From Apoda limacodes (lineage: Eukaryota > Arthropoda > Insecta > Lepidoptera > Limacodidae), in assembly GCA_946406115.1 (NCBI GenBank), contig OX291551.1:496001-560000 (forward strand): a stretch of DNA of 64,000 nt, written 5' to 3'. Both the position numbers and the translations under genes were made by a program. Positions 10,923-22,084 of the stretch are shown one piece after another. A model generated the notes under the pieces. The model did no database searches, was not told the origin of the DNA, and saw only the letters and a list, made by a program, of their open reading frames with translations. Position 1 is the stretch's first letter. Every line of letters begins with the position of its first letter.

Positions 10923-11174
10923 CTGTCTCAAGAAATGCATAGGTATTACGTATTTTGGACATAGGTACCTACTTAAATTTATAATAATTTGGGAAATTTC
11001 CGTGATTTCGAAACTATAAACCTTTTCCCTACAAAAACAATGCATGGAATAATTTATAGAATGTTCAATTGTGATGACCTCAGGAACACATTTCAACTGA
11101 CACTGGAGAGTCACTTAGGTATTATGTATCTTTATGTTGGAACTATGCTTGTTTGTTAAAAATAATTGCTTTAC

Positions 11175-11615
11175 AAAAAATGATCAAGTGCGAGTCTGGC
11201 TCGCGCACCGAAGGTTCCGTGCAAACCTATTATATGTTGTATATTATTAAAAATATATTTGTTATATGATGTAACGAAAAATATACGGTTTCGCAATTTT
11301 TCCTTTATCTGTGCTATAAGATGTTGCTTCGTACCAAATTCCAAGATTCTGAATTCACGGGAAGTACCGTGTAGGTTTTGATTCCCTTGCGAGTTCCGAA
11401 GATCTGCATCTGCATCTTTTGATTGCGTTGGCTTAGAAGTTTGATTTTTCACAGCTCCAAGGGACCGACCTGAGTATTTGATATAAATTTTAGCTTGATA
11501 CCTCTACGCGTTCCTGAGATAAAGGGTCTTGACAGACGGATGAACTGACGGACAACAAAGTGATCCTTTAAGAGTTCCGTTTTTTCCTTTCGAGGTACAG
11601 AACCCTAAAAATTAT
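11175..11615. mobile_element. Interspersed repeat with inverted GGTTCCGT ends
   Basis: Begins gtgcgagtctggctcgcgca + ccgaaggttccgtgc and ends cgaggtacagaaccctaaaa, with inner phrases gttcctgagataaagggtct and cggacaacaaagtgatcct. The ends are short inverted copies of GGGTTCCGTAC. It is the same end type as 22735-23143. It has no coding capacity, and the class is not decided. Confidence 0.65.
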
Positions 11616-11861
11616 AAGAATTCTAAGATTCTTAAAAAGAAAAGATATGTAATATGTAATATACCTAGGCAGGTACGCTGACGTATGTTTACCAAATGTT
11701 AAAAACAATAGGTAATTACGTATCTCTAGAGTAATGTGACTGACTGTGGTCTTACAATGTTCAACAACAACAACCTGCCCACTGCTGACTGCCGACTGTC
11801 GACTGTCGAGTACCGAAAGTGCTTAGAGGAAAGGTCTTTAAGACCGACCAAAAAAAACTGG

Positions 11862-11943
11862 TTAACCACTTTAGGTTGAATACTCAAAGGGCTAATACTT
11901 ACACTATTTAACCACTTTAGGCTGAATACTCAAAGGATTAATA
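11862..11943. repeat. Two-copy tandem duplication (about 36-bp units)
   Basis: ttaaccactttaggttgaat + actcaaagggctaat and a second copy 46 bp downstream (gctgaat, ggattaat). Confidence 0.85.
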
Positions 11944-12048
11944 GGATGAAATGGCTTCATTTATAAACTAATATAATTTTACAATATTAATAAAACAATA
12001 TACTTCGGTACCCAGGTACCGTCCCTTATTTTATGACAATCTAGCAAT

Positions 12049-12154
12049 ATGGGCAAATGAAATATGGGCCAATAAAATGTGGGTCATTGAAATATGGGCC
12101 AATAAAATGTGGGCCCATGAAATATGGGCCAATGAAATGTGGGCCAATGAAATT
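12049..12154. repeat. 16-bp minisatellite
   Basis: Unit gggccaatgaaatatg, about 6.5 copies, with variants aataaaatgt and gggtcattg. No coding value. Confidence 0.9.
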
Positions 12155-12543
12155 AGTGAGTGAGTTAGAGAATGAGAAATGAGGTTTTTGTGTTAATCTG
12201 TCAAACTGCCTATACGTATTCATTGTTTATGGTAGTGTTTGTGTGTTTTATCATAGTGTGTGTACGTCATCCGTTCGTTTTGCAAGTTTTTTCACTAGAA
12301 ATTTTGTTAGTAACGTTTCAAAGCTACACAAACGATAGGTGTTGGTGACAAAACTGGCGTTATCAAAAGTGTGCAAAGTATAAATCGTGGGAACTCATAA
12401 TCCCAGAAGGAACGCGCCCCAAATATAATATCAGTTGTTCGTTGCATAGAAAAAAGGTTAGGTACCTATATTTAGTTTAAAATTGTAACCGAGTAAGGTA
12501 CTTAGTAAAAATGTTTTAGTGTTTTACTTCAATTTATTTAATA
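12155..12543. other. Non-coding stretch
   Basis: No gene seen. Contains GT-rich text (about 12232-12268) and nothing else I can support. Confidence 0.5.
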
Positions 12544-13184
12544 CTAGCTGACCCGGCGAACTTCGTTCCGCCTAAGAGTCGATTCTTTATTTTTTTTAGT
12601 TTTTTTTTTATTATGATACCTACTCAATTTAATTTCATTTTTACTTATTCTAAATTAAGTTATATTTTTATTGACAAAAGCTGTATCCGCAACTTCGTCC
12701 GCGTGGAATTTAATAAAAAAATTAATTCGTTTATTTAGTGTTTGCATTTTTATTTTAATTATCATTTATTTTCAATTTTTTTCGTTCTGAGCCCGCGCGA
12801 CAGGCAGCATTTGTGATATTGGTTCGTTGGTGGGAGCCGCCCGACGTGACGGCCCAGTGGCATGCGCCTGAACTGCGCGCGGTACTGGACAGTACTTGAA
12901 CATTGCAACATTACTTTATTTTTCTAAATTAAAGATTTTTTCTAAAATAAACGTAGCCTAAGTTACACCTTATTACATCAGCTACCTGCCAATAAAAGTC
13001 CCGTCAAAATCGGTCCAGCCATTTCAGAGATTAGCCGGAACAAACAGACAGACAGACAGACAGACAAAAATTGTAAAAAATGTTATTTTGGTGTATGTAC
13101 CGTATATATATTCATATAAATGTAGTAAAAAACGGTTATTTCAATATTACAAACAGACACTTCAATTTTATTTATATGTATAGA
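12544..13184 (-). mobile_element. Complete non-autonomous Helitron (641 bp)
   Basis: On the reverse strand it begins TCTATACATATAAATAAAAT at 13184 and ends CTAG at 12544-12547. Just before the end is a hairpin, GGCGGAAC-GAA-GTTCGCC (12558-12575 in reverse). The flanks are A on the 5' side (complement of t13185) and T on the 3' side (complement of a12543), the canonical A|T insertion of rolling-circle transposons. It contains a (GACA)n run near 13048-13066 and no Rep/helicase gene, so it would depend on a helper. Both ends are intact. Confidence 0.85.
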
Positions 13185-13348
13185 TATCTATTTCGAAAAA
13201 CCGGTACATACGAGATACAATTTTTTCTATTGCGATGTACCTACCTATGTACGGTATCATGTTGTTATTGTATACGCCAAATTGATGAAACATTCAAAAG
13301 TACACGGTACAGGGCAGGGAACTCGTTTGTAAAAAAGATAAATAGGTA

Positions 13349-13515
13349 AGAGAGCTTCACATGAGTAAATTCACACTTTGGAACCGAAATAGTCGCGTAC
13401 AGTGCGGTTTCAGAGAAACTTCCTCCCGCGAACGCTCAGGTGCTGGAAGTGTGGAGCTCCCTGCCCAGGTTTTCTCTAAGGACTGCAGTATGGAGTTCTT
13501 TGAGTAAGAGATTAT
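13349..13515 (+). mobile_element. Jockey-like LINE, 3' end fragment
   Basis: aaccgaaatagtcgcgtaca, then gtgcggtttcagagaaactt and ccctgcccaggttttctcta, match the end of ORF2 of the LINE at 21720-21860, the conserved 'VRFQRNFLPRT...LWNELPAKVFS' tail. It is truncated at both ends. Confidence 0.8.
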
Positions 13516-13959
13516 TAGATTGTCGAAGTCCGTCCCTAACAAGTTAATGTGTTGTTAATGTTTCCCAGCGCTTGTTGTTAATGACGTTACGATACCTAGG
13601 TAGGAACCTAGGTACCGGCTCGTGAACGGGCCGACGTCGGAGTTGCTTAATATAATTTTAATGTTGTTTTGTTTACATACTATCATATTTTAATAGAATC
13701 TAATTGCATGGCGATTATCGCAGCAGGTGTAGAGTGTGGTGTGTGGTGTGTGGTACCTAGATAGGTACATCACGCGTGGGGTCAAACGGGACAAGGGACT
13801 GGTGTCACACGAAAGACTGCACGTCAAGTGGGTGTGTATGAAGACTGTTCCAACTCACAAGTATGGTGTTCCGACTCGCCGTTTCCGTCTTTGGACATCG
13901 GAGACGACTCGGACACACTAGTAACTAGGACACGGTTGGAGCACTGAACACAACACTGA
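13516..13959. other. Non-coding; TAGGTACC-type palindromes
   Basis: No gene. acctaggtaggaacctaggt (about 13596-13615) is a dense group of AGGTACCT/CCTAGG words, a habit seen across the window (for example 14813-14822). A TG repeat lies at 13730-13754. Confidence 0.5.
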
Positions 13960-14455
13960 CCGTGGGGCAAGAGGTCCCGGCGCTGGTCGCGCGGCGGCGG
14001 CCACGCGGGCAGATCGCGAAGTCGCATGGAGCAGTCGAGCGGCTGGTCGCGCAGCGCGAGCGCGGGCATGGCGCGCCCTCCGCCTCCGCTCCCGGTCCTC
14101 GGTCGCGCCGTGTCGGTCTTGCGCGACGCACGTCCGCCCACCGACCGCGTCAAAGAGACACTGACTGTCCGACCGCCATCCACCCGCGCGCCCGACCCGC
14201 AGGGGGGCGGGGCCTCACCCGCGACCAATCACGCACCTCCGCCCGCGCCTGCCCCTGCACACCCGCCGCTACTCTTATTTACGTACCGTATATTAAAAGG
14301 GTTTTCCGCGTACCGTTATAGATTTTCCGACGCGAGGCGTTTTACATACGGCGGGTCGTTTCACTCACGCCGCATACCGCACACCGCACACCGCACACCG
14401 CACGCCGTACGCCGCATGCCTTACGCCGCACTCTATTATACTGCCGCTGCTGGCT
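13960..14455 (+). promoter_or_regulatory. GC-rich, CpG-rich island with promoter-like box order
   Basis: About 500 bp of strongly GC/CpG-rich DNA inside an AT-rich window. On the plus strand a GC box (ggggggcggggcc, 14202-14214), a CCAAT box (14225-14229) and a TATA-like tattaaaagg (14291-14300) occur in the order and rough spacing of a Pol II promoter. Downstream is a (cacaccg)n run at about 14378-14402. Overlapping open frames on both strands are typical of GC-rich DNA and lack domains. No transcript or exon follows that I can identify; a GC-rich transposon piece would look similar. Confidence 0.35.
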
Positions 14456-14869
14456 AGTGTAGAATTTTTTTAGTTAAAATGTAGGTTGAGTAGGTATACA
14501 GAGTGATTCATGTTTTAAGAAATTAAACAAAATGAAATCTTAACGAAATGTGTAAGATACTAGATTTTCCGATTTTCCGATAACCGAACAGAGTAATAAG
14601 TAGATAATTATTTTTCTAGTTAGATAAAGATACCCAGTGGAATTTTCCCAGGTATCATTGCTAGGTCTAGGTACTAACAAAAAATGTTGTTACAAAACTT
14701 GCAAAACGAACGCGCCCGTAGTCGAAAATGTAACATACTCATCACCAGTTGGTGGCGAGCTAAAAGGCCAACGTCTACAATACAGCGTCTACAACAACCG
14801 TTCGTCACTTAGGTAGGTACCTATTTACCGACTCTAAATTGTTATTTGATGTCACATCAATACGATACG
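14456..14869. other. AT-rich non-coding stretch
   Basis: Nothing recognised apart from aggtaggtacctatt at about 14812-14825. Confidence 0.5.
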
Positions 14870-15125
14870 AGTAGATAACATTGTAGCTAAAGCTTCTAAG
14901 GACCTTGGTTTGTTTTATACGCAATTCATCGTGTTTCAACAAAACAAAGAGTATGAAAATCGTTTATTGCTCATTTACACAGCAATTTAGAATATGGATC
15001 TCAAATTTGGAATCCTAGGTAGGTGTAATGTCTACATGTTGCGTACCGAAAACGTCCAAAAGAAATTTATTAGATACCTATATTATGTGCTTTCGGCAAC
15101 AAATATACTACGATTCTAATATTAC
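14870..15125 (+). pseudogene. LINE ORF2 C-terminal fragment
   Basis: Read with frame shifts, the plus strand gives DNIVAKASKDLG, then LEYGSQIWNP near 14987-15016 and VQKKFIRYLYYV near 15055-15090. This is the region after the RT thumb of Jockey- or RTE-type LINEs. There is no long open frame, and it is heavily decayed. Confidence 0.6.
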
Positions 15126-15210
15126 ATAACTAATATAACGAAAATGAAGTTAAGCTATTCTGGTAATGTCGAATCCGACATTTCCCGAACGCGGGCCGCT
15201 CAAACTGCTT

Positions 15211-15286
15211 CCAGTTGTCCGGACCGTTCAAGTTGTCCGGACCGTTCAAGTTGTCCGGATCGTTCAAGTTGTCCGGACCGTTCAAG
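15211..15286. repeat. 18-bp minisatellite (about 4 copies)
   Basis: Unit gttgtccggaccgttcaa, with one copy reading ggatcg. 18 bp is a multiple of three, so an open frame crosses it. Confidence 0.92.
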
Positions 15287-16489
15287 ACTACAACTCGCAT
15301 TCGAATCATGACAAGTTTCGTTCAAAATGCTTAGGTCCTAAACATGATTTCTACTCTTAGCGTAAACTATATGTTCTAAAATTTAAAGTTAATGTCTAAA
15401 ATGTAGATCTGAGTAATTAAAGTTGTGGAATAAAACACTTATATTATTATTTTTTTTAACCTCTATTCCTTTTTTAATACATTATTAGTCTTTCCTCAAT
15501 TGATTTATTGTCCGATTTTTGCATTTATTTAAGTTACCCATGACAATAATATTCTTTAATTTCTATTGATTTCCATCATGACAAACACTAGGTTACATCA
15601 CATACACTGACAAAAATGTTTTAGGTCCGGCGCCGCCATCTTAATTGCTAAAAAAAATTGTAATTTTATGTAAGATAAATTTAATAAACACAATAACACC
15701 TTTTAAAATAAGAATAATTTATAATTTTCAACCAAATAGACAAATAAAATACTCAACAAAAACAAACAGCGTTTTTTTTTATTTAAGTAGGTAAAAATAC
15801 GTTACGCTTAAAGATTATAGCAATTTCTCGTAATAGGGATTTAGTTTGCAAACTAAGTTAAACTAATTATTTCCTTATTTATAATTATAAAACACACGTA
15901 AAATGTTGCTTCAAGCATCTTGTAGTATCCAAAATCTTTTTTAATATATTGAAAGAGGCATATTAGAGGCATATTAAAAACGCTCTAAAACTGTGAAACG
16001 AAACGTACCTCGCAGCGTAACCGGTTCACAATGGCAACATTTCTCGGCTTCGAACGAAATTTTGATCGAAAGTTGTTTCGATTGATTGTGAGAATATAGC
16101 AAACGTTACAACGGTGTCGACGTTCGAAATTTTACAGTCAAGATAGTGTCTTCTAGATAATCTGTAATTCGAAATTATTTCGGATAAAGTGAGAATCAGG
16201 TCCCAGGTCGCCCCGAACGTCACCGCACTAACTCTACCTCAGGGCGGCTCCACCAAACTCTCTGGACTCTGCCTGAGTGCACCGACACACTTGTTTTACG
16301 TATATCTAAGACCTCCTCACTACTAGATCCGTAGACATTTAACCTCCTAACACCTGAAGGTATAAATATCTTATAAATATTTAAAAAAACATCGTAGATT
16401 TTCTATAAAACAACTATTATTCATGCAAGAGATAATGAAAAAATAAACTGGAAATGTAGATTTTTCCTGCTTATAGTAAGAACATTCAG
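15287..16489. other. AT-rich non-coding stretch
   Basis: No supported gene. At 16030-16215 the phrases cgaacgaaattttgatcg and gacgttcgaaattttac echo each other, and tgagaat recurs, suggesting an old transposon. A short reverse open frame there has no motif. Confidence 0.45.
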
Positions 16490-17335
16490 ATGTCCTGCTC
16501 AACGTAAGTACATTCAGCTGTCCTACTCATAGTACATTCAGATGTCCTGTTCATAGTAAGTACATTCAGATGTCCTACTCATAGTATCTACATTTAGATG
16601 TCTTGCTCATAGTACATTTAGATGTCCTACTCATAGTATCTACATTTAGATGTCTTGCTCATAGTACATCCAGATGTCCTAATCATAGTACATTCATATG
16701 TCCTTTTCATAGTAAGTACATTCAGATGTCCTACTCATAGTATCTACACTTAGATTACTTGCGCATAGTACATTCAGATGTCCTCTTCATAGTAAGTACA
16801 TTCAGATGTCTTGCTCATAGTACATTCAGATGTCCTACTCATAGTACATTCATATGTCCTGTTCATATTAAGTACATTCAGATGTCCTACTCATAGTATC
16901 TACATTTAGATATCTTGCTCATAGTACATTCAGATGTCCTACTCATAGTAAATTCAGATGTCTTGCACATAGTACATTCAGATGTCCTACTCATAGTACA
17001 TTCATATGTCCTGTTCATATTAAGTACATTCAGATGTCCTACTCATAGTATCTACATTTAGATATCTTGCTCATAGTACATTCAGATGCCCTACTCATAG
17101 TAAATTCAGATGTCTTGCACATAGTACATTCAGATGTCCTACTCATAGTACATTCATATGTCCTGTTCATATTAAGTACATTCAGATGTCCTACTCATAG
17201 TATCTACATTTAGATATCTTGCTCATAGTACATTCAGATGTCCTACTCATAGTAAATTCAGATGTCTTGCACATAGTACATTCAGATGTCCTGCGCATAG
17301 TACCTATATTTAGATGTCCTGCTCATAGTAAGTAC
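16490..17335. repeat. Satellite of 22-27-bp monomers with 152-bp higher-order unit
   Basis: Monomers follow gtacattcagatgtcctact + catagta, with variants (catatgtcctgttcat, atttagatatcttgct, aaattcagatgtcttgcac). The marked monomer tacattcatatgtcctgttc recurs at about 16844, 16997 and 17149. The six-monomer block between those positions is therefore copied at about 152 bp. The 5' half (16490-16840) is less ordered. Confidence 0.93.
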
Positions 17336-17533
17336 ACTTTGTTTATATGTCCAATAGAAACTAGGTAGCTCTGGAGTGAATTAAACCACTTTATATATTA
17401 TACCTATATTTACATCTATTTAAAAGTTTAAAATCTAGCAGAAATATCTTATTCATCATAATTACGATGGATGGTTTATTGACTTCAGGATATCTATTTT
17501 ACTGACACTTTATGGAATGCTCTTTTTAGCCTG

Positions 17534-17576
17534 GCCGTGGAGCCGTGGAGCCGTGGAGCCGTGGAGCCGTGGAGCC
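17534..17576. repeat. 9-bp minisatellite
   Basis: gccgtggag repeated nearly five times. Confidence 0.95.
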
Positions 17577-17659
17577 TGTTCCGTGAAGCTGTGGACCTTG
17601 AACTCGTTCTTCTTCCTCTACCTTTTCGACTTTGCAACAAACCTCTTGATTCCACTTAA

Positions 17660-17835
17660 AGATAAAAGTCAAAGTCAAAATGGTTTATTCAAATAAGGAT
17701 TTTACAATCACTTTTGAATCGTCAAAATTATAAAATATTATTTTTTGAACCCTCCCAACTTCCCGCCGGTTCACAATGTTGTTGACTTCTACCGAGAAGA
17801 ATCCGGCAAGAAACTCGATAGTTACTCTTTTAAAA
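17660..17835 (-). mobile_element. LINE 3' tail, reverse strand
   Basis: Reverse-strand copy of the family at 10750-10922: gaatccggcaagaaactcga, then cacttttgaatcgtc, with the terminal aaagtcaaagtcaaaatgg as the (TTTGAC)-type tail. Confidence 0.75.
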
Positions 17836-18263
17836 ACACTATCAATAATACAAACTAAAAATACAATTAATGTTATAAATAAAAAAATTTTAGTAGTAGT
17901 TATTTGTGAAGCTCTTTCAACGTGCAAAATTGAGTTTGAAGGTCAAAATAATGTGATGCAGGATTTGGATAAGTAGGTAAACTTAAAATGTCGTCGTCAT
18001 TATGTAATAGTGTTTACATCCAATGCAATTAAGAAGCATTCTTGACTCTCAAGGTCATTAAATAACTAAGTGGAATAGCTATCAACCGACAAATTTCAGA
18101 TCGAATTACTTATAATAAGTACCCAAAATTTAAATTTAAAAACGCACTCGTGTTCATTAGTGCAAAAAATGATTATATTTCGAAGACTACAACTGAATAT
18201 GGCCATTTAGTCTTCATTTACTAGAAAACAATCACAACGCCATTTGCTTCTAGGGGCTTGATT
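17836..18263. other. Non-coding stretch
   Basis: AT-rich; no gene or repeat recognised. Confidence 0.5.
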
Positions 18264-18333
18264 TTCGTGCTGATAGAGATAATCTCGAATTCAAGATATT
18301 CGTGCTGATAGAGATAATCTCGAATTCAAGATA
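18264..18333. repeat. Exact 35-bp tandem duplication
   Basis: ttcgtgctgatagagataat + ctcgaattcaagata appears twice with no difference, so it is recent. Confidence 0.95.
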
Positions 18334-18457
18334 TTTTTAATTTATTTTACTCATGGCTGGTATGGTGATTAACAATCACGGTAACTGTTTTAGTCAATAG
18401 AAGATCATCAGAAAACGTTTTTGTTCGTTCGTGTTGATCGTAAAAAAAAATACAAAA

Positions 18458-18494
18458 ATGCTGCGGGCGATGGACTCTATCGATCATCAAAATG
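18458..18494 (+). other. Possible small first exon (weak)
   Basis: ATG at 18458 opens 12 codons (MLRAMDSIDHQN) that end in G followed by a consensus donor, GTAAGT, at 18495-18500. No partner exon is visible nearby, and such matches occur by chance. Listed because it is one of two places with splice-like borders next to codons unlike transposon sequence. Confidence 0.15.
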
Positions 18495-18689
18495 GTAAGT
18501 TAAAAGGAAATACCGATTTTTGAAGAAAAAAAAAGGGGGGGCGAAAGAGGGTTCAGGTCAGGCCCCTGACCTACGGCCATTTCATTCATTTCAAGCACCC
18601 GACTACCGTAACGTCCTCACATTGTAGCGTTATTTTAGCTACAACTCCAAATTTAACCAGCAGTACCACAATAAAATGCTGACATTTGC

Positions 18690-19968
18690 GGCACTAATGT
18701 AACAGAGGTATCCTGGGACCAGTGTCTCGTTCGGACTCAAATGTCATGCACACAACCTGATCCATCTGGGCCAACTAATGGGTGTTGTGTGTGGCACTAT
18801 AAGTCGGCAGACTGGGATGGATTGCGAGAATTTTATGCATCGTACCCGTGGATTCAGCTCTGCTGCAGCTCAGATCATCTTGACGTCTGCGCCTTCTTCA
18901 GTACCAGCCGCAGGCACTGAAACAATCCTCGCTGGTATGGAATGTTTCATTCCTAACCTGCGAATAGCTGCCAAAGCTGCCGAAAGGAACTTTTGCCGGT
19001 CGTCTTTACCACCACTGCGAAAGACCGATGGTGACTTGGCCCATAGTGATAAAAAGAAAGTCGATCTACGGGGCAGTCTCTTTGTCTCAAACTCGAATAT
19101 GAACGATGAAGGCGCTGTACCACCTACTATATCGTGGTGCGGTAAGACCATGCCAGAAATCTCCATAACACAGCGGGAGGTCCGGCGGTTTCGCTAGACG
19201 TTCATAAGTCGAGTGGGTCAGACGGTATATCAGCAGTGGTGGTGTGCTCCTGAGTTATGTCCTGTACTCACGTGCCTCTTCGCGCTTTCCTAACATACTA
19301 GGCAATTTCCGTCTTCATGGAAGACTGCGAATGTGCACCCGGTGCCCAAAAAGGGTGAAATATCAGATCCATCGAATTACAGGCCTATCGCTATTACCTC
19401 CCACCTTTCAAAGGTGATGGAGCGTGTGATCAACACACAGCTTCTAAGTCACCTAGAAGAACACGACCTGGTCAGTGACCTTTTACTGTATCTCATACAC
19501 CGATGGGCACTAGTCATTGAGAATTAGGGGGAGGCATTGGCATATAGCCTGGACATAGCGAAGGCGTTCGATCGGGTCTGGCACCGGGGTCTTCTATCGA
19601 AGTTGTTCTAACGGAGTGCCCAAGGGTTTGTGCAAATGGGTGGCTTTTTTTCCGGTACACGCATATGAACCGTAGTTGACGGCAGTTGCTCTGATAGCAT
19701 GGACATTAATGCTGGTGTCCCCCAAGGCTTTGTGCTGTCTCCTACGCTGTTTCTACTGCATACCAATGACATGTTGGACATCAACAACATACATTGCTAT
19801 GCAGATGACAGTACTGGAGACGCTTATTACACGGGTCGTGCAAACATCCCTCGTTCCGTTGTGGAGGAAAACCGCGGAGAACTTGTGTCTCAAATCGAGA
19901 CCACACTCTCCAAGGTCTCTGACTGGGGACGGGTAAACTTGGTTCGATTCAACCCTACAAAGACACAA
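18690..19968 (+). pseudogene. Jockey-like LINE ORF2, 5' piece (endonuclease-to-RT)
   Basis: ORF2 of such elements nicks DNA and reverse-transcribes the element's RNA at the nick. 18690-19190 holds the linker region (ILTSAP..., ETILAGMECFIPNLR), which matches the reverse-strand copy at 36894-37154. The RT starts at 19333 with VPKKGEISDPSNYRPIAIT and LSKVMERVINTQLL. After a break come LDIAKAFDRVWHRGL (about 19549-19593), NAGVPQGFVLSPTLFLLH (about 19708-19761) and the catalytic box HCYADDS (about 19792-19812). Several stops and frameshifts are present. The sequence halts inside 'PTKTQ', where another element is inserted, and resumes at 21444. Confidence 0.88.
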
Positions 19969-21443
19969 CCCAAGTAACATTTTAGCGTTAAGAAAAGCTG
20001 TAGTGGACCCTTTTTTCGGTTCTGCTTAAATATTAAAGAGTTAGCGTATAATTTACAAGAGAGTTATAGAGAGTAATAACACCTTTATATTTTCGATTTT
20101 GGCGCAAAATTTAGCAGGTAAAGCCTGTATAGACCCTTAATAGTGGTTCTTTATAACCATTAGTAGAAGTGTATAACAGGTGTTATAAGATCGTCAGTTT
20201 TCCGCTCGAACCTTTATTGCACCTTTATAATGGACTTTATTGAAACTTTTAGTTATATAAAACATCTATAACGGTGTCAAATAGAACCGTATTTTGATAC
20301 CTTATTACTCATTTGTAGCGTTTTCGGGGTCAAAAGTAGATCGTTCAAACTTCTAAAGTCATAAAATTACATTAATTTATAAATATTAAATAAGTGCTAC
20401 TGTTTACGGACGTTGCAAAATTTTCAGTACGAAATGTGAGTATTGTTGATTAACAGTGTTCTTTAAGTGTTATATAAATTATTAGTGCGCTTGCAAGTTT
20501 AATGTGATTATGTATCATGTTTATCGTCTCAATTTTGAGGCGCCTTAGAAAAATATGATTTTAAGGAAAAAAAAGTAAAACAACTAAAAGTACTTATAAC
20601 CTAAAATAGTTTTAAGACATTCAATTTCAAGTGTTGGTCAGTTTTAGTGGACTGTTAACATAAACTATGTAAAATAATTCGGAAAAGTCAGGTACCACGT
20701 TATTTAAAAGTGATTTTGTATAAATATTTTTTTAGTTTTTGACAGAAAGTGATTGAATATGGCGATAATTATGTTAAAGATGCAGACTTTTATTAAATCT
20801 ATTACGACACTCGAAGAAATACAACGCCGGTAGTCAAGAGTATTATGCGATATTTGGTTGACATAAGAGAGGAACTACGCACTTAGCGGAGCGGAGAGTA
20901 AAATACCGGCTTTAGCTTTGGGAGAAATCCCAAATTTTAGCTCAGTTCGATAAATGTTTTCATTATGTAAGGTTAGATTATAGACAAAAACTTTAAGTGT
21001 TAGAAACATTAAATGGTGTCATTAAAGAATTACCATTTGTTTTACTTACACCAGAACCCTTATATCAGGATCGTACAAAACTACTATAACTATTTAACCT
21101 ATCATTGTCTTTCGTATTACAGGCGTAAGCTGTATGTAAGAGTCATACAACGCATGTAGTGTTTGGTGTTACTACACTCTTGATTAACTCCGTTGCAGAA
21201 TCAATGACGTTAATGAAGTTGAACAACAGCCGAAACAAGGTTTAACGTCATAAGTATATAAGCGTCCGCTGCTGCTACACTTACTGGAAAGAATATTTAA
21301 CTTCGTTTTTATAGTTCTAATACAACACATATTTCATAAGTGAACTGTATCACTTTTAGTGACAACCGAATCCATTATAAATCAATAGTAGTACTCTAAG
21401 CTTCAAAATTACCTGTAACCAAAGCTAAATTGTTTGTTGGAAA
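19969..21443. mobile_element. Unclassified 1.47-kb insertion inside the LINE
   Basis: LINE codons stop at ...aagacacaa (19968) and resume at gtgtgcgcg (21444), so the DNA between was inserted. Its ends form weak inverted repeats: cccaagtaacattttagc on the left, and on the right gctaaattgtttgttgg, whose complement is ccaacaaacaatttagc. Inside, gtgtataacaggtgttataa and taacacctttata repeat near the left end (20080-20240). There is no gene. It is probably a non-autonomous DNA transposon; the target duplication is unclear (0-2 bp). Confidence 0.6.
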
Positions 21444-21995
21444 GTGTGCGCGTTCACCGCTAAGAAAACCCCATTCACTGTGGTCCCACAATTCCAGAAC
21501 ACTCCCCTCTCCATCTTCAAGAGCATTGGGATCCTTGGTGTTGACATCTCCAGCGATGTTCAGTTCCGAGATCATTTACGAGATAAGGTGAGGCTGGCGT
21601 CCAAAAAACTAGGTGTACTCAACAGAGCCAGGCAGTACTTCACGTCGGGGCAGAGGTATCTGCTTTGCAAGTCGCAGGTTCACCAGTCGCAGTCGCACCG
21701 CTCGCCATAGGCAGGGAATTCATTCTCATACTTTAGAACCGAAATCGTCGCGTACAGTGCGGTTTCAGAGAAACTTTCTCCCGCGAACGCTTGGGTTGTG
21801 GAATGAGCTCCCTGCCAAGGTTTTCTCTAAGGACTACAGTATGGGGTTCTTCAAGATAGAAGTTATTGGATTTTTGAGGGTCGGCAACGCGCGAGTGATA
21901 CCCCTAGTGTTGCAAGCGTCCATAGGCCACGCTGACCGCTTACCATCAGGTGGGCGTGTACTTGTTTACCACCTTAGTAGTATAAAAAAAAAACA
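21444..21995 (+). pseudogene. Jockey-like LINE ORF2, 3' piece and 3' UTR
   Basis: Continues the LINE: CAFTAKKTPFTVVPQF, then SIGILGVDISSDVQFRDHL and LASKKLGVLNRARQYFT (to about 21645). After a large deletion comes the terminal TVRFQRNFLPRTLGLWNELP (about 21750-21810). The 3' UTR holds ggccacgctgaccgcttacc + atcaggtggg, and the element ends in accaccttagtagtataaaa. The tail phrase recurs in reverse at 31245 and 50083. Confidence 0.88.
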
Positions 21996-22084
21996 ATCAT
22001 AATTCTTATATCAAAATATTATAACCTAAAAAAAAATTTAAAATATAATTCAATAGTTTCAAAATGTTTATTTTGATTTGGCTA

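Noticed and set aside
12544..13184. Earlier reading of this repeat as a LINE 3' end with a (GACA)n tail
   Set aside because: The GACA run is internal, and both Helitron ends with A and T flanks explain the borders better.
13824..14457. Open frames of 119-143 codons on both strands
   Set aside because: They overlap each other in a GC-rich island, where stop codons are rare by composition; residues are low-complexity Arg/Ala/Pro.
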